Origin: Zygnema circumcarinatum
Lineage: Eukaryota; Streptophyta; Zygnematophyceae; Zygnematales; Zygnemataceae
Reading direction: 5' to 3'
DNA length: 64,000 bases
Assembly: GCA_037447605.1 (NCBI GenBank)
Contig: CM074812.1
Location: 188,207 to 252,206, forward strand
Made by a program: the position numbers and the translations under genes. Under the pieces are notes generated by a model, which saw only the letters and a list, made by a program, of their open reading frames with translations, had not been told where the DNA came from and did no database searches. This document shows positions 25,961 to 38,900 of the stretch, in pieces (position 1 is the first letter of the stretch; each line of letters opens with the position of its first letter).

Positions 25961-26798
25961 CTCTCCCCCCTCCCCCTCTCCCTCCCCTCCCCCTCTGCCT
26001 CCCCCTCTCCCTCCCCCTCTCCCCCCTCCCTTTCCTCCCCCTTCCTTTCTCCGCCCCCTTCCCAACGAAGTTCCAGAAAGACGTCAGCAGTTGGAAACTT
26101 GCAGTCGTAGCGAGCAATTAGGGTGTGTCAGACTTAAAAAATTCTCGTAATAAATTGCTTGTTTTCGTCTGGTCCCATGCATGCCTGGATGCCCCATGCA
26201 GTTCTTTCTTTCCTACTAGCCCTGCAAACCACAAACCACAAACCACAAACCGGACGATGACGCTGACATAACGTCACCAAGATACGGAATCCGTACGATG
26301 CTGGAGTTCTCGGCCCGTACAATGTACTTCAGTATGATTTGGAATTGAACAAACCAGATTTAATTTCCGAACATTAATATCGAATTTCGACATTTGGGGA
26401 CTGTCAATATTGAACTCACCGGCCGGCTGGTAGCTGCCGACCGGCGACGACCGGCATCTGTAACCCTAGCCCTTGCTGCCGGCCACAGCCGGAGTTTGCC
26501 GGTCGCCGACAAAACCGGTGCCGCCCATTTCTCAGCTCATTGGAGCCGTCCGATTCGCAAATCGCCGCCGCCGATTTAAAAAAAAATAGTCAAAATTTGA
26601 ATTTCAAGAGGGCGAGTGCTTGGATTTGGAGCCTTGGAAAGTGAAAAGTCAAAATTGAAATTTCCCGCTCCAATTTTCAATTTTCTTGGTGTCCCGTTTT
26701 TTTTGGGCAGTTCGAATTTTCCGGCTGGCAGGGTTCAGCGCCGCCTTTTTGGCCTCCGCCAACCGCGAGGGTTCAGGGCCGCCTTGAAACCACCCGCG

Positions 26799-26836
26799 CC
26801 CTGAACCCTGAACCCTGAACCCTGAACCCTGAACCC
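26799..26836. repeat. (CCCTGAA)n heptamer run, a telomere-like variant
   Basis: Five consecutive CCCTGAA units (TTCAGGG on the other strand). It has the length of the plant telomere heptamer but a changed base. Confidence 0.85.
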
Positions 26837-26865
26837 CTCCCTCCCTGCACAGAGATAGGGAAAGA

Positions 26866-27321
<456 letters not shown>

Positions 27322-27784
27322 CCAGGGGATGCCGCTATGAGGGGGCCGTTTAAAGGATTCGAGCGCTTTTAGGGTTTATCTTTTCTCCTTGTTTCTTACT
27401 TCTCTTTGCAGGAATTTCAATATATATATAATTTTTTTTTTCCAGTTTTTGGAGTTTTTTGGGCCTTGTTCCAGCGAGCGAGGATTTGAGGACCGGTGAG
27501 GTACGCGCAGAAATCGAGAGCTCACACTACATTGCTGATTTCTTAAAGAAAATGAAAATAAACAAGGAAGGAAAAAGCTTCCTTTTTCAAGTCATGTTAG
27601 AGTTAGAGCACATGAATGGCTTTATTAACATTAACATAAAGATGTGTCTTTAACATTAAACTTTCATATAGGTCGAGTTCTGCTCGCAGTTATCTTTATG
27701 TTTGTGTTTTCTTTTTATCTTCGGCTTCAGCTTTATGGTTGGCGCCAGCTCTAGGTTTTGGCTAGCTCCTGCCAGCTGTAGGGA

Positions 27785-28420
27785 TATGGCTAGGGTTAGG
27801 GTTAGTGTAAGTGTAAGGTTAACGGTTAGGTTAGGGTTAGGGTTAGGGTTAGGGTAAGGGTAAGGTTAACGGTTAGGTTAGGGTTAGGGTTAGGGTTAGG
27901 GTTAGGGTTAGGGTTAGGGTTAGGGTTAGGGTTAGGGTTAGGGTAAGGGTAAGGATTAGGGTTAGGATTAGGGTTAGGATTAGGGTCAGGGTTAGGGTTA
28001 GGGTTAGGGTTAGGGTAAGGGTTAGGGTTAGGGTTAGGGTTAGGGTTAGGGTTAGGGTTAGGGTTAGGGTTAGGGTTAGGGTTAGGGTTAGGGTTAGGGT
28101 TAAGGTTAGGGTTAGGGTTAGGGTCAGGGTTAGGGTTAGGGTTAGGGTTAAGGTTAGGGTTCGGGTTAGGGTTGCTGCAACTCTACCATAAGGTTAGGCT
28201 TACGGCAAGTTTTATGGTTAGAGTTAGTGGTTGCTGCAAGCTTCAATATTAGGTTAATGCTGCTGCCATCGGTGGATTAGGATAGGGATGGAGGTAGGTT
28301 GGGATTAAGGTTACTGCAATCTCTATCATGAAGGCTAGGCTTATATTAAGTTCTGAGGCTAGGGTTAGGGTTATTGCAAGTTTTAGGTTAGGGTTAAGGT
28401 TAGTCCTGTGATTAGGGTTA
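27785..28420 (+). repeat. Interstitial telomeric repeat array, (TTAGGG)n
   Basis: Dense GGGTTA hexamers from about 27785 to 28170, with variants GGGTAA, GGATTA and GGGTCA and a duplicated block containing GTTAACGG. Degenerate TTAGG units continue to about 28420. The unit is the hexamer TTAGGG rather than the usual plant heptamer TTTAGGG. The next gene starts about 300 bp downstream. Confidence 0.95.
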
Positions 28421-28718
28421 GGGCATCTGCTTGCTCAGAGTTTGCTGTTGGGATTGGGGTCATTGCAACCGTCATGGCTATAAGTAGGGTTACTACAATC
28501 TCTATGATTAGTCTGCCCAACCATTAAGTTAGTGTTGCTGTAAGCTCTGTGGTTTAGGTTAGAATCGTACACGAGCCTCTCTCTCTCACCTTAACGGGCA
28601 ACGTCTGGCCGTTCCCAATAGAGAATGTTGCACGAGCACTTGAGAGATGCCAACCTTTTGTTGCAGCAAGCCGACTGTTTCCTCGAGGATGGATGTGCAG
28701 AGGAGGCAGTGATGCGTC

Positions 28719-31700
28719 ATGGCAGGAGAGGGAAGGAACGTGAGTGAGAAGACCATCTCTGCCTCAGCTCAACCGTTTCCGGGCCGAATACTGCGCGGTG
28801 TGCGCTCGGCGAGACCTCGACCAGACCAGCTTGAGGTACGGCTTCCGCTTCAGTCTTCTTGATTGTTGTGCTCTTCTCTTCATCGTCTTGGTTGCGATAT
28901 TTGAAATTTCTGATTTAGTGCCCTCTGCCCTATGGCATAATTCTCGTTACAATCGTTGTGTCTATGTGCCTCAGAACTCTGCGAACAAGAAACGGCAAAG
29001 TAAGAATTCGACTGACGCGAAGGAGGAACTTGTTTCCAGCATCCTTCACAGTCAGGTTGTCCAAATCAAGAGCATTGAAGTCAAAATAGCGGAGGCAGCA
29101 CTAGCTTCCCCATCTTCGAATGACTCAAGTGCAAACCTTGAGGTTGAAGTGGTTGGAGCCGAGAAAGGTGTAGCATTGGAGGCGGGTAAAACAATGGGAT
29201 TCGATGTTTTAGCTGTTGTGGCCGAAAAAATTGTCGAAGAAGTCGAGTCTTCGAAGAGTGATATGGCAATAAAGCTTCCCAAAGGTGTTACTGATGTGAG
29301 TATCGATGAGAACGAGCTCACTGGAGGAATGGAGGAGGATTGTAGAATGGACGAAGAAAGAAAGACGTTGACAGGTAATTTTGAAGGGGAAAGGGGGTCG
29401 AGTGAGCAGGAAAGAGAAGAGGAACCGGCTGGAAAATCTATGAAGGAAGGTAATGATCAGGAGGGAAGTCGAGAAATTGAGGAAGAAAGACTTAAAGTTG
29501 TTACGGACGGGAGATCTTCGCCGGAGGAAGAGGGGAACATGGACGAAAAGGTGCTTGAGGGAGTTGCGGTTGGAGAATATCAGAAGGAAACGGAGGAGAA
29601 GGAAGAGGAGAATGCAGACGGAGATGTGGATGTGGAGAGCATCGGTGAGGAAGAGATGGGCGATGACAAGGTTGAGGGAGATGCGGAGAAGAAAAATGCG
29701 CAGGATGAGATGGTGGGAAAGGAAGAAATAGATGAAATGGCCGAGGAAGTTGACGTGGAAGATGTCGAAGAGGGAGAGGAAGACAAGAAGGATGAGAGTG
29801 TTGAAGGAGCTGTGGAAAAGGAGGAGAAGCACGAAGGAGAAAGTATGGACGAGGGGAGAGTGCTGGAGGAAGGAAGCGAGAAGCTAGGCAAAAGTCTTGA
29901 GAGACTTGCAGAGGCAGGAAATGACGGGGAAAGTAAGTGGAAGTCAGAAGGTGAGGTGCTTGGAGAAGGGGCTAAGGAGGAGCACCGTGAACACAAGGAC
30001 AAGCCGGAGCCTTGTAATGCTATGGTCGTGGAGGAATCTTTCCATCCTGGGACTGTTATTGGTGCCGATGATTCTGCACCACCGGAGGCGAGAGAGAATG
30101 CCATCACAGAAAGAGAAGAGACCGCAGACCATCACCACCAGGTCGAGGTGGGGTTTCTTCCGCCAGCTGGAAATGTTGGTGAAGCTTCCTTGGCTGAGGG
30201 AGGGACGGGTGAAGCGGAAAATGGTGATTCACGAGAGACTGAGAGGGCAGAGCCGAATGTTGGGGATCCCACAGGGAATGACTTTGGAGAGAATGTGGAT
30301 GTAGACATTGAAGCAGGAACTCCTCCGCTCATAGAAGACTCTGCCGCACCCGTGGAAGACGATAACTTAGCGTTATCACCAGGTGAAGGAGACGTGAACA
30401 GAAGAAAAAGCTTTATCGAAGAAATGCAGGATGCTTTACTCCCTGAGGGGCTGACTCCTAACATTCAAGCAGAGATTGTAGCACAGGCAAGCAATGCGGT
30501 AGCTCAGGGAGCAGGTGAGCAGGCAGATGAGCGAGTGGGAGAAGGAGCGGATGCGCTAACTGAGAGAGAAGGAATTGCCTTGTCGTTCATAGGGAGACAC
30601 GATGAAGCGTATGAAGAGCAGGAACATGGAATGGGCGGGGAGGCAGATACATTGATGAATGAGCAACCAGTGATGTATGGGATGAACATGCAAATGGGCT
30701 ATGTAACATCGGACCCTGCATGTGCTGTGGATGAGGAGGAAGAGGACATAGATATCGTAGAAGTGGACGAGGAGGAGGAAGCAAAAGTGAAGCAGGCAAT
30801 GGGAGTGGGGGAGGGAGTGCCGGTGGGAGAGGAGGAATACATGCGAGATGGAGAGGATGGTATGATGGAGGCACAGCCAGCTCAGGGAGAAATGGGATAT
30901 GCAGAAAATGAGGATACCTTCATAGAGGGAGAGGTGGGAGTAGCACAGGCACTCGAGGAGGCTGAGGAAGCGGCTGCAGCAGACGTTGAGATAGCTGGAG
31001 GAATGGACATGGATTCTGCTTTGAAGAGAATGACAGGCATGGGGTCGCCCATTTCGAGGAACAAGCGGAAATTAAACAGTGAGGAGGAATTGGAGGACGA
31101 GCACGAGGCCCCTTCTCTGAATGGTCAGTGTTCCGGTTTCCGTGGGAAAGATTATACTTTTGGGTTTTTTTGAAATTTAGGGTATTTGGCCGTCTAGGCT
31201 CGGGCATATTGCAAGGCTTTGGGTTGAAGAGGAGTTGCCCACTTGTAGGGTTTCAGTGATTGCTGTATGATAACGCTCATTTAGGAAGAGATACTCTTAA
31301 CATTCTGGGGCTTTTGGAGTCCTATGGTTTGTGCTGGAAGTTGATCCGGGCTGATGATCTTCCTAGTTTGCCTCGGGACAGTAATGAAATTGGATAAGAT
31401 CATCTCCTGGGGTTCCACCTACCTCGTTAGGTAGATGACGACGACTGCTTTTGCTATTAGTACTGCCATTGTCGTTACTAGAATTGTACTTGATTGCTGA
31501 TTGCTCAGTGTTTCATGTGCTTGTTGAACAGACATCGAAATGTCTCGTCCTACACGACAAAGGACTGCTCGTGCCCCCCCCTCTAGGAAGAAGGCGAAGA
31601 GAAGTGAGGAGGAGCAGCAGCTTCTGATAGACGATGAGCCGCTGAACGAATTTGATGTGGACTTGGACCAATTGGTGGGGGAAGTTACCGAGCCTCCGGC

Positions 31701-34427
31701 AGCTGCAGCAAAGCTGAGGAGTGGTAAGTCTCTATGAAGGAAATTTCTGTGGGGGTTGAACATGTGATTTCCTGCATATTCCCAAGGACAGAGTTTCTCT
31801 CTCTCTCTCTCTCTCCCTTCCCCCCCCTCTCTCTCTCACACACATACACACTCTCCCTAACCCTTTTACCTTTTGTTGGAGGAACTCAGCAGCGAAAATG
31901 ACAAGCGTGGCGGCCACATCTCCAGGCACTTCGCCACATCCTCGACACTACAGAACAGCAAAGAGGGTTGAAGAGCCTCTAGGTGATTGCTTTCACTTGG
32001 AATCTAGTTTTAGTCATGTCTTAAGGTCTAGCTTGCAAACTGCAGCTTTTAGGGTTCTAAGAGACGTAGAGCTTTAAGGTCATCACTTGTTCGAAATTCA
32101 TTTCTCTGCCAGATTGTTGTGTAGATCCACTGTAACTTTGAATTGGTTCATTTAAATTCGACCTATTGGCCACAAGGCTGGAGACTGATGGTAGGGCCAT
32201 TGTTTGCTTTTTTGTTGAATTCCGTGCAGTCAAGTTTGCTATAAAGTCATTCAATGTGCCGGAGCTTGTAGTCGCTTTACCAGAATCTTCCACCGTGGGC
32301 CAGCTCAAGGTACTGAGTCTGATCCGTCTTCAAGACGTCAAATCACAACCGGTTGTTTTATTTTATATGTGGTTCCATACTTTCACTGCACGCTTGAACT
32401 TAATGTCATTGGTTACATTGATTCCGACCTCCCTCCTCTTGTGCCCACTTCCTTGTTCCTGTCCCCCTCTTCCCCCCCCCTCTCTTACTCCATCTCTCCC
32501 TTTTTCTGGCATTCTTGAATGCAAAGAAGGCGATTAGAGTTTCACTATGCGGTTATTTCCTGAGCTTGCTCAACAGTCGAGAGTCTTCAATGCAGTCTTG
32601 TAATCTATTGAAACCAGATACATCTAAATTCTTAGTCCTCAGAATGTCCCCCAGACCTCCGAGGCTTGGAAACGGCAAAACCCTCAATCTAGGCTCTGCT
32701 GTGAGGGTTCTGCAGAAGGCGGTAATGGATGCTTCCATGAAGCTTCTGGGAGGAGGCTTACGGATGCGCGTATTGCTGCAAGGGAAGCGTCTGCAGGATG
32801 AGGCCACCACCATAACTCAAGCTGGGATTTCGAAGAATCTTCTCGGATCGGGGACGATATCGGATGCTCTTGCCTTCATGCTTGAACCGAGCCCATTATA
32901 TGCGGTAACACCTGGCGACAACGATCCGTTATTGGTGCTCTCACAGGCAGGAGAAGCACCGGCTTCGTCTCCCAAGTCAGACTCTCTCTACCTCCTTTAA
33001 ACCTTGCATGTTAATGACTGCTAAAGCACACGAGAGTTCTCTTTAGTGTTTACACAGTTTACGCGAGATGAGTGTTAAGATTACGGTGGTAGCACAATGA
33101 GTAATGGAGTGTGATTGGTTCGCAGGTGGTTCGTTTGTATGTGAGCAACTGAATGTAAATGGACACTTGTCTTAATTGTTGAACTATTTTCTTGAAACGT
33201 TATTGAATGGAGGGGGCCTACGGCTGTGATCCTCTACCAGTTGAAACAAACGAGCAGATGATACTGATTTTGTCTTCATGGTTGATGTTGCCGATGTTGA
33301 CCTTGATGATGATGCGAAGTCGACAATATTGATGAATTCATCGTGATCGTCATCGTGATGTGTGTGAAATATGACACAGGCCCGTCGTCAACATTCCCCC
33401 TCCTCCCACAGCCCCTCAAACAGGGATGAGAGGGCGGCCACGGAATAGAAACAACGGCAAAGGAATGACTGTGGAGGAAACGGATTTCGAAACAAATCCC
33501 ACGTTCTATGCGGAACCCACCAGAGGAGGGAGAGGGAGGGGTCGAGGGAGAGGCCGCAGCATGTCTGCTCCCTTAGCCCACACCACACGTGTGGCAGCCG
33601 CTCAAGCTTTGGCAGCTATTCGAGCTCAGTCGGAGCAGACTCAGTTGGGAGTGAAGATGGAGGTTGGGAGGGGGATGAGTCAATATGGGGGTCTGAGTGC
33701 TTCTGCAGGAGCCATGGTTTTGCATCCAACGAGCATGCAGGGGGGAGGTAGTGATCACAATGTGGGATCTGCATCCCTAGCTATGGTGCCACGTGGCAGG
33801 CCGAGAGGCAGCAGCATGGCACTTATGAATTTGGAGGGACGGAGACGCATACGGCGACCGTTTACCGTCGCAGAAGTGATGGCGCTGGTGGATGCAGTGG
33901 AGAGGCTTGGAACTGGGAGGTAGGATAAAACTGGATATGCTGCTTTAGGACGTACATGAGGAGAAGCTAAAGCAGCAAACCCTAAAAAAATGTACTCATG
34001 TGGGGTTGGAGGGGCTGTCTTGTTGGATCATTCGACAGGTGGCGTGAAGTGAAGTTAAGGGCTTTCTCGCATTCGAAACACCGAACGTACGTAGACCTTA
34101 AGGTATGCAAATGCATCGATACTTTCCCCGATTGGCTTATTTTTAACAGAAGAAAATCAGAGAAAATAACTAGAAAGCTGATCAATTTATAGGGAGGCGT
34201 AGGCGTATGGTCGACTCTCCTTTTCGGGTGGCGGAAATAGAGCCATCTCTGAAGTGGGGTCGCTGCATCCGCAGGATAAGTGGAAGACTTTGGTACATAC
34301 GGCTCAGATTGCGCCACATCAGCGGCGAGGAGAGCCCGTCCCCCAAGAGCTTCTTGAGAGAGTCACAAAGGCGCATGCCTATTGGACGGCGCAGCTACGG
34401 GCACAGCAGGCAGAACGGGACCGCTGA
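28719..34427 (+). CDS. TRF-like telomere-repeat-binding protein (ubiquitin-like plus C-terminal telobox Myb)
   Basis: Plant TRFL/TBP-type protein that binds double-stranded telomeric DNA in the nucleus. Exons: 28719-28739 (proposed MAGEGRN, with a strong GTGAGT donor), 28975-31123, 31532-31723, 31890-31982, 32230-32309, 32716-32975, 33380-33920, 34039-34102, 34275-34427. The 716-residue exon 2 is extremely Glu/Asp-rich and basic-patched. Exons 3-4 are Arg/Lys-rich, a likely nuclear localisation signal. Exons 5-6 encode the ubiquitin-like domain (VKFAIKSFNVPEL, TVGQLK, GGGLRMRVLLQGKRLQDE). Exon 7 has an RGRGRGRGR stretch and ends with RRPFTVAEVMALVDAVE. Exons 8-9 complete the single Myb with the telobox VDLKDKWKTLVHTAQ and a C-terminal extension ending AERDR. 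The splice joins restore the family motifs in phase; the ATG and short exon 1 are the weakest part. Located just beyond a telomeric array. Confidence 0.88.
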
Positions 34428-35972
34428 ATGGCAAAGGGAATGTGAAATGTGTTACCTGTGAAAGTTGTGTTTGGAACATGATAACAGCATCTTCGACACG
34501 GCATCTGTGATGAGATAGATGGTGGATGATGGATGACGGACCATCACCACGAAATGTTTGACGGTTTATAAAGGCTAGGGTTCACCACAAGGTTCAAGGA
34601 TGGAAGTTTAAAGGGAGAGGAGAGCGAGTCAGGGAGGGAGGGAAGCATCGGATTAGCATGGGCTGTGAATATGGGGCTACGTTTGCTGTAAGGAAAGGGA
34701 GAGAGTGCCCTACTAAGTGGGAGAGGGAGGAAGCGAGAGAGAGAGTCCGCTGCCTTCCCTGCTTTGTGAGAAGTGGCGGTTCAACGGAGCAGGGGGGGCT
34801 CCTGTAGAGTTTGTACATCAAGGGATTAGGGGGGGCGGGAAATGCGAGGGAGGGTTCAGGATGTGCAGGGTGCGGAGGCCCTGGCAGAAGGGAGATACCT
34901 AAAGCTTATCGGCAATTTCACGACTTGTTAGGACTATGGCTGCGGAGGGGTTGCTGTTCTATTTCTTGAATTAGGGTTGGAACTGGGGATTGGGTTCTTA
35001 CTTAGAACCAATTGTCAGTTGAAAAGGTTTTTTTCTCTCTAATGAATGGACTTCAAGAACACAAAAAAAAAAAGCGACAAAGGCTTGAAGCTGATATTCT
35101 CCTTGTTGCCTAGCAGGTAGTCCTTCGAGGGTTTTCCTGAATATGAACTGTCCGACAAACTTCAGGGCCTTTTCTGGGTCTAAATTGGGAGGGCCTGTGG
35201 GGGACGCTGTATGACTGTTTCAAACTCAACCAAAGAGAACAACCCTAAAAATGAAAAACTACCATCAAACTTTCTGCTTTTTGTTGTCAACCAAAAAACC
35301 ATAAACTGAGTTTTGCGAAGCGCAGGTTCCAATTTAAAAAGGGGCGAGTCGCCAGCTGCAATCGAGGGTATGTTGCTTTGCCACGTGACTGCCACGTGGC
35401 AAGTAACCCACCAATGGACGGAACCTGAAAGATCTGGTCTGTCTACGGCCATATCCATCCTCCACGTGACAAGGACCTAAGCCACAAAAATAAGGAACAA
35501 GCAAAGGACCGAGGAATATTCTGTCTTACGTGGCGACCTCCCATTGGCTGTGAAGCTGGATTCATTTTGTGTGGTACGGTACGGACGAAGGAGCTGGTGA
35601 GCAAAAAGTGCAAACCGGGTTTTTGCTCGCAAACTGGAATCGACCGGAAGCTGTGGACTGACGTTTACAAACGTCACTTTTTCCAACTGAATTACGTCAG
35701 AACTTAGGTCCTTGTTGGCCTAATTTCGATTAAATTCGAAAGCAAAACGAACTATCTGACGGCCCCAGTTCAGTTTCCGCCGATCATCGGACGGCTCTCA
35801 ATCGTTCGCTGTAGCCCCACGCAACAGAAACTGTACCTGCTGCACAGATTTCTTGGGACAATGCACATGGAGCGTCGATTCGGACTGATTCGTCGCATTT
35901 TCTGGAACTGTTCACATGGAACAAGCTCTATGAAGGTGATGTGATGATTCGGAGACCGTTAGGCATCGAGGA
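34428..35972. promoter_or_regulatory. Intergenic region with an ACGTG/G-box cluster upstream of the EXS gene
   Basis: No gene seen. Between 35375 and 35535 there are several ACGT-core boxes: GCCACGTGAC, GCCACGTGGC, CCACGTGAC and TACGTGGCG. Such clusters resemble plant ABRE/G-box promoters. They lie 440-600 bp before the proposed EXS start at 35973. Confidence 0.45.
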
Positions 35973-38900
35973 ATGCCCGCCTCCTTCGCGCGCTCTCTCT
36001 CCTCTGGAGGGATACGAGGAAGCTCAGGAGGGGGAATCAGTCGGAGCAGATCGTGGCGGAGGATGCTGGACATTCAGCGGGACGCCATGGCGTCAAAAAA
36101 GGATGTTTCTGGGACCAAACAGACCTGGAGTCACAACTCCTTTTTTCAGTTCCTTCTCAAGCACGGCTACCTGCAAGTGGGTTGCCTCTCCTTTTAACCC
36201 TTTTTGAGATCTTGGCGAGGTGGGGCGCACTTATTTGAGCAGATATTTATTGGGGTGCTTTTAGATTTGGAAGATTTTGAAGTGTAGTTAGTGTTGAAGG
36301 TGCGTGAATGGGCGGAATGCAGGGCATGCTTGGGTTTAGCGTCGTCTTAGCTTCAAGATCAGCTTCTTCTCAGTGTTCTTCTTACATTTGTCGCCCTTTT
36401 TGGGGGTCCTGGGAACAGTGGGCGGTGCTTGGTTTCTGGATTATCTTCTGTATCAAGGTGAGGAGCTCACCGACCTCTAAACGGAATCCAAAATATTAAC
36501 AGTTTAAGCCCCCTTTTTAGAGAAAGGCACAAACGGATCCATTTGAATAACATCAGAACTGATTTTCAGGGTTTGTGAAAGCGTCAGTCTGAATTTTGAA
36601 GTGGGGTGTTGCCGAAGTTCCTGTTCCATGGGAGTGAACCAGGTCTAGTTCCAATAGCTAAACTGTAACGGAGTGATCTATGTCGGGACTGTACCAAAAT
36701 GCAGATAATGAAGGACTCGGCGGAGATGATGGATTCTAACTTGCGGGCTCTCTTCGTGTATGAAGCGTTCCTTTACTACAATCCCATCTTTATGACGGTA
36801 GTGTTCACTTTTCCAACCTGACTACCAGAAATCTCTCTTTCAAAATCATGTCTTTATAACGCAAAAGAACAGGTTTATGTGCACTCGACAGGGGCTGGTG
36901 AGATCCAAAGCCAAGTAAATCTAGAATATGCGAAGGAGGATGATGTAGGAGGGAGAGTTTCAGGAGATGAGAGAAAGGAGATAGAGGAAAAAAGACAATA
37001 GTGAATTCAGTAGACCCTGTTATAAATCGTGTTGACTGATCAAGAACAACCCATCCAAGAACAGGAGAAAATGAGCATTGCTAAAAGACCCGGTTGTGTG
37101 TGAGCCAACACCGGAAATTATTGCATGAAGATCCTTCGTGCATTCGATATCTGCTGCAGACTTTCTTCAGTAAAAGGCTCTAAAAGTCCATGCGGTTTCA
37201 AATTAAAAAAAAAGTGCTAAATTCCGGGTGCAGCCTGATTGGTGGAGCATGCGTAGGCATTCATGCTCTGGCTTTGGGGAGTCAACTTGTACGGATTTTC
37301 ACATTCACGAGTCAGCTACTCCAAAGTGTTCGATCTCGACCATAATCACTTGACCCATCGGGAAGTGTGGAAGGTGAGACGCCCATAAACCTATCAAGAT
37401 GTTGCGAGGTTTGTTTATTTGAAGCCTTTGCTAGGTGTTTGGAGGACCCCTTGTTTTTCCGTTCAATTCATGGGGTTGATGTGCTGCTGGACAGTGCCTA
37501 GTGCCTGTTGCGTATTGCGACTTTCCGTTCTATGTTGTTCCGCATTCCTCTATACTTTTCTATGTTCCTCCATACACGTTGTTCCACGTGGTAGAATGTT
37601 GATTTTGTTTTGTTCCATGTCCGCAGATTGCGATGGGGCTGACTGTGACAGTTGTCACGAGCATGACGGCGTACCTCTACCTTTACGCGCACGGCTCCGT
37701 CAGCTTGGCCGCCTCTCAGCCGGTGGGGGAGGGAGGGAGGGAGGGAGGGAGAGAGGGAGGGAGAGGGAGGGAGGGAGAGAGGAGGGAGAGAGGGAGGGAT
37801 TGAGGGAGGAGGGAGAGAGAGGGAGGGAGAGAGGGAGGGAGAGAGGGAGGGAGAGAGGGAGGGAGAGAGGGAGGGCGAGGGGGCCCTAACTCTTTCGCTT
37901 CCTCTTTCGCTTGGACTGGGGTCACTTTCTGCTGTTCATTTCACTTTCACTTTTAGTAGGAATCACTGTGGGGTTTGGGGGTTATAGATAGGACTATCAG
38001 AGCAACAATTGAGTTTCTTGACCTCTTAAGGCAGAGCATACGTTTTGGTATTAACCCGAGGATTGATTATGCGAATTGATTTTAAACAGTGAGAGGTTTG
38101 CGACTGACTCCAATCTTGTCCTGCAGGTTCTGCTCTACTGCGCCATTCCTTTGGTGTTGGCACTGCCCTTTGAGGTCCTTTATGCGTCCTCCCGATTCTA
38201 CTTTCTCAACACCATTTTCCGACTCACTTTTCCTTTGCAGGTGTGACAAGTGCGTTAGCCTTTCCTCCATGACTTAGAACCTTAGGACTCTGTTCTAACT
38301 CAAAGGGATTTTTCATGCATATTTTGAGTTCTGCGAAAGCGTTAGAGACTTGTCTGTATGCAGAGTGTTTTCGGACTCTTTTTTTTTCTTTTTGTGCATT
38401 TGCAGTTCTTCATCGTATTATTCGATCGGTCGATTAGGCCACAACTGAGTGGAAAAATGCGTGTATGGTGTTGACTTGCAGCCAATTTCGTTCGCTGATT
38501 TTTTCGTGGCTGATATCCTCACTTCGATGGCAAAGGTGTGTTGTCTTCCAAAGCTGCTTCGTACGACATTCACTTGAAAGATCTGGTCTTGCATGAGCAT
38601 GAAGAGAGGGAGACAGAATGACTGCGAGAGAGAGGGAGAGAGCTAGGGAAAAGCGCAAAAAATCACATGAATATTATCAGCAATATCCCTCCCTCGCAGT
38701 ATCATCCAATCACCTCTTAATTTCTTGAAGGGAAGGACTTAGATGCTATGAGCAACCCAAAGGTTGAACCTTCCCATCTATAGGTCAGTTCATTAGCAAA
38801 TTTAAAAGCTGCCAGTCTATCTGAAGGCTGGTCTGATTTACCTGCCAAGTTTTTTCCCTTCAGGTGCTTTCAGATGTGGAGCGATCAATCTGCCGAATGA

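Noticed and set aside
28744-28974. Upstream extension of the acidic exon as coding sequence
   Set aside because: That frame opens at a GTG; an ATG with a strong donor at 28719-28739 and an acceptor at 28974 fit better.
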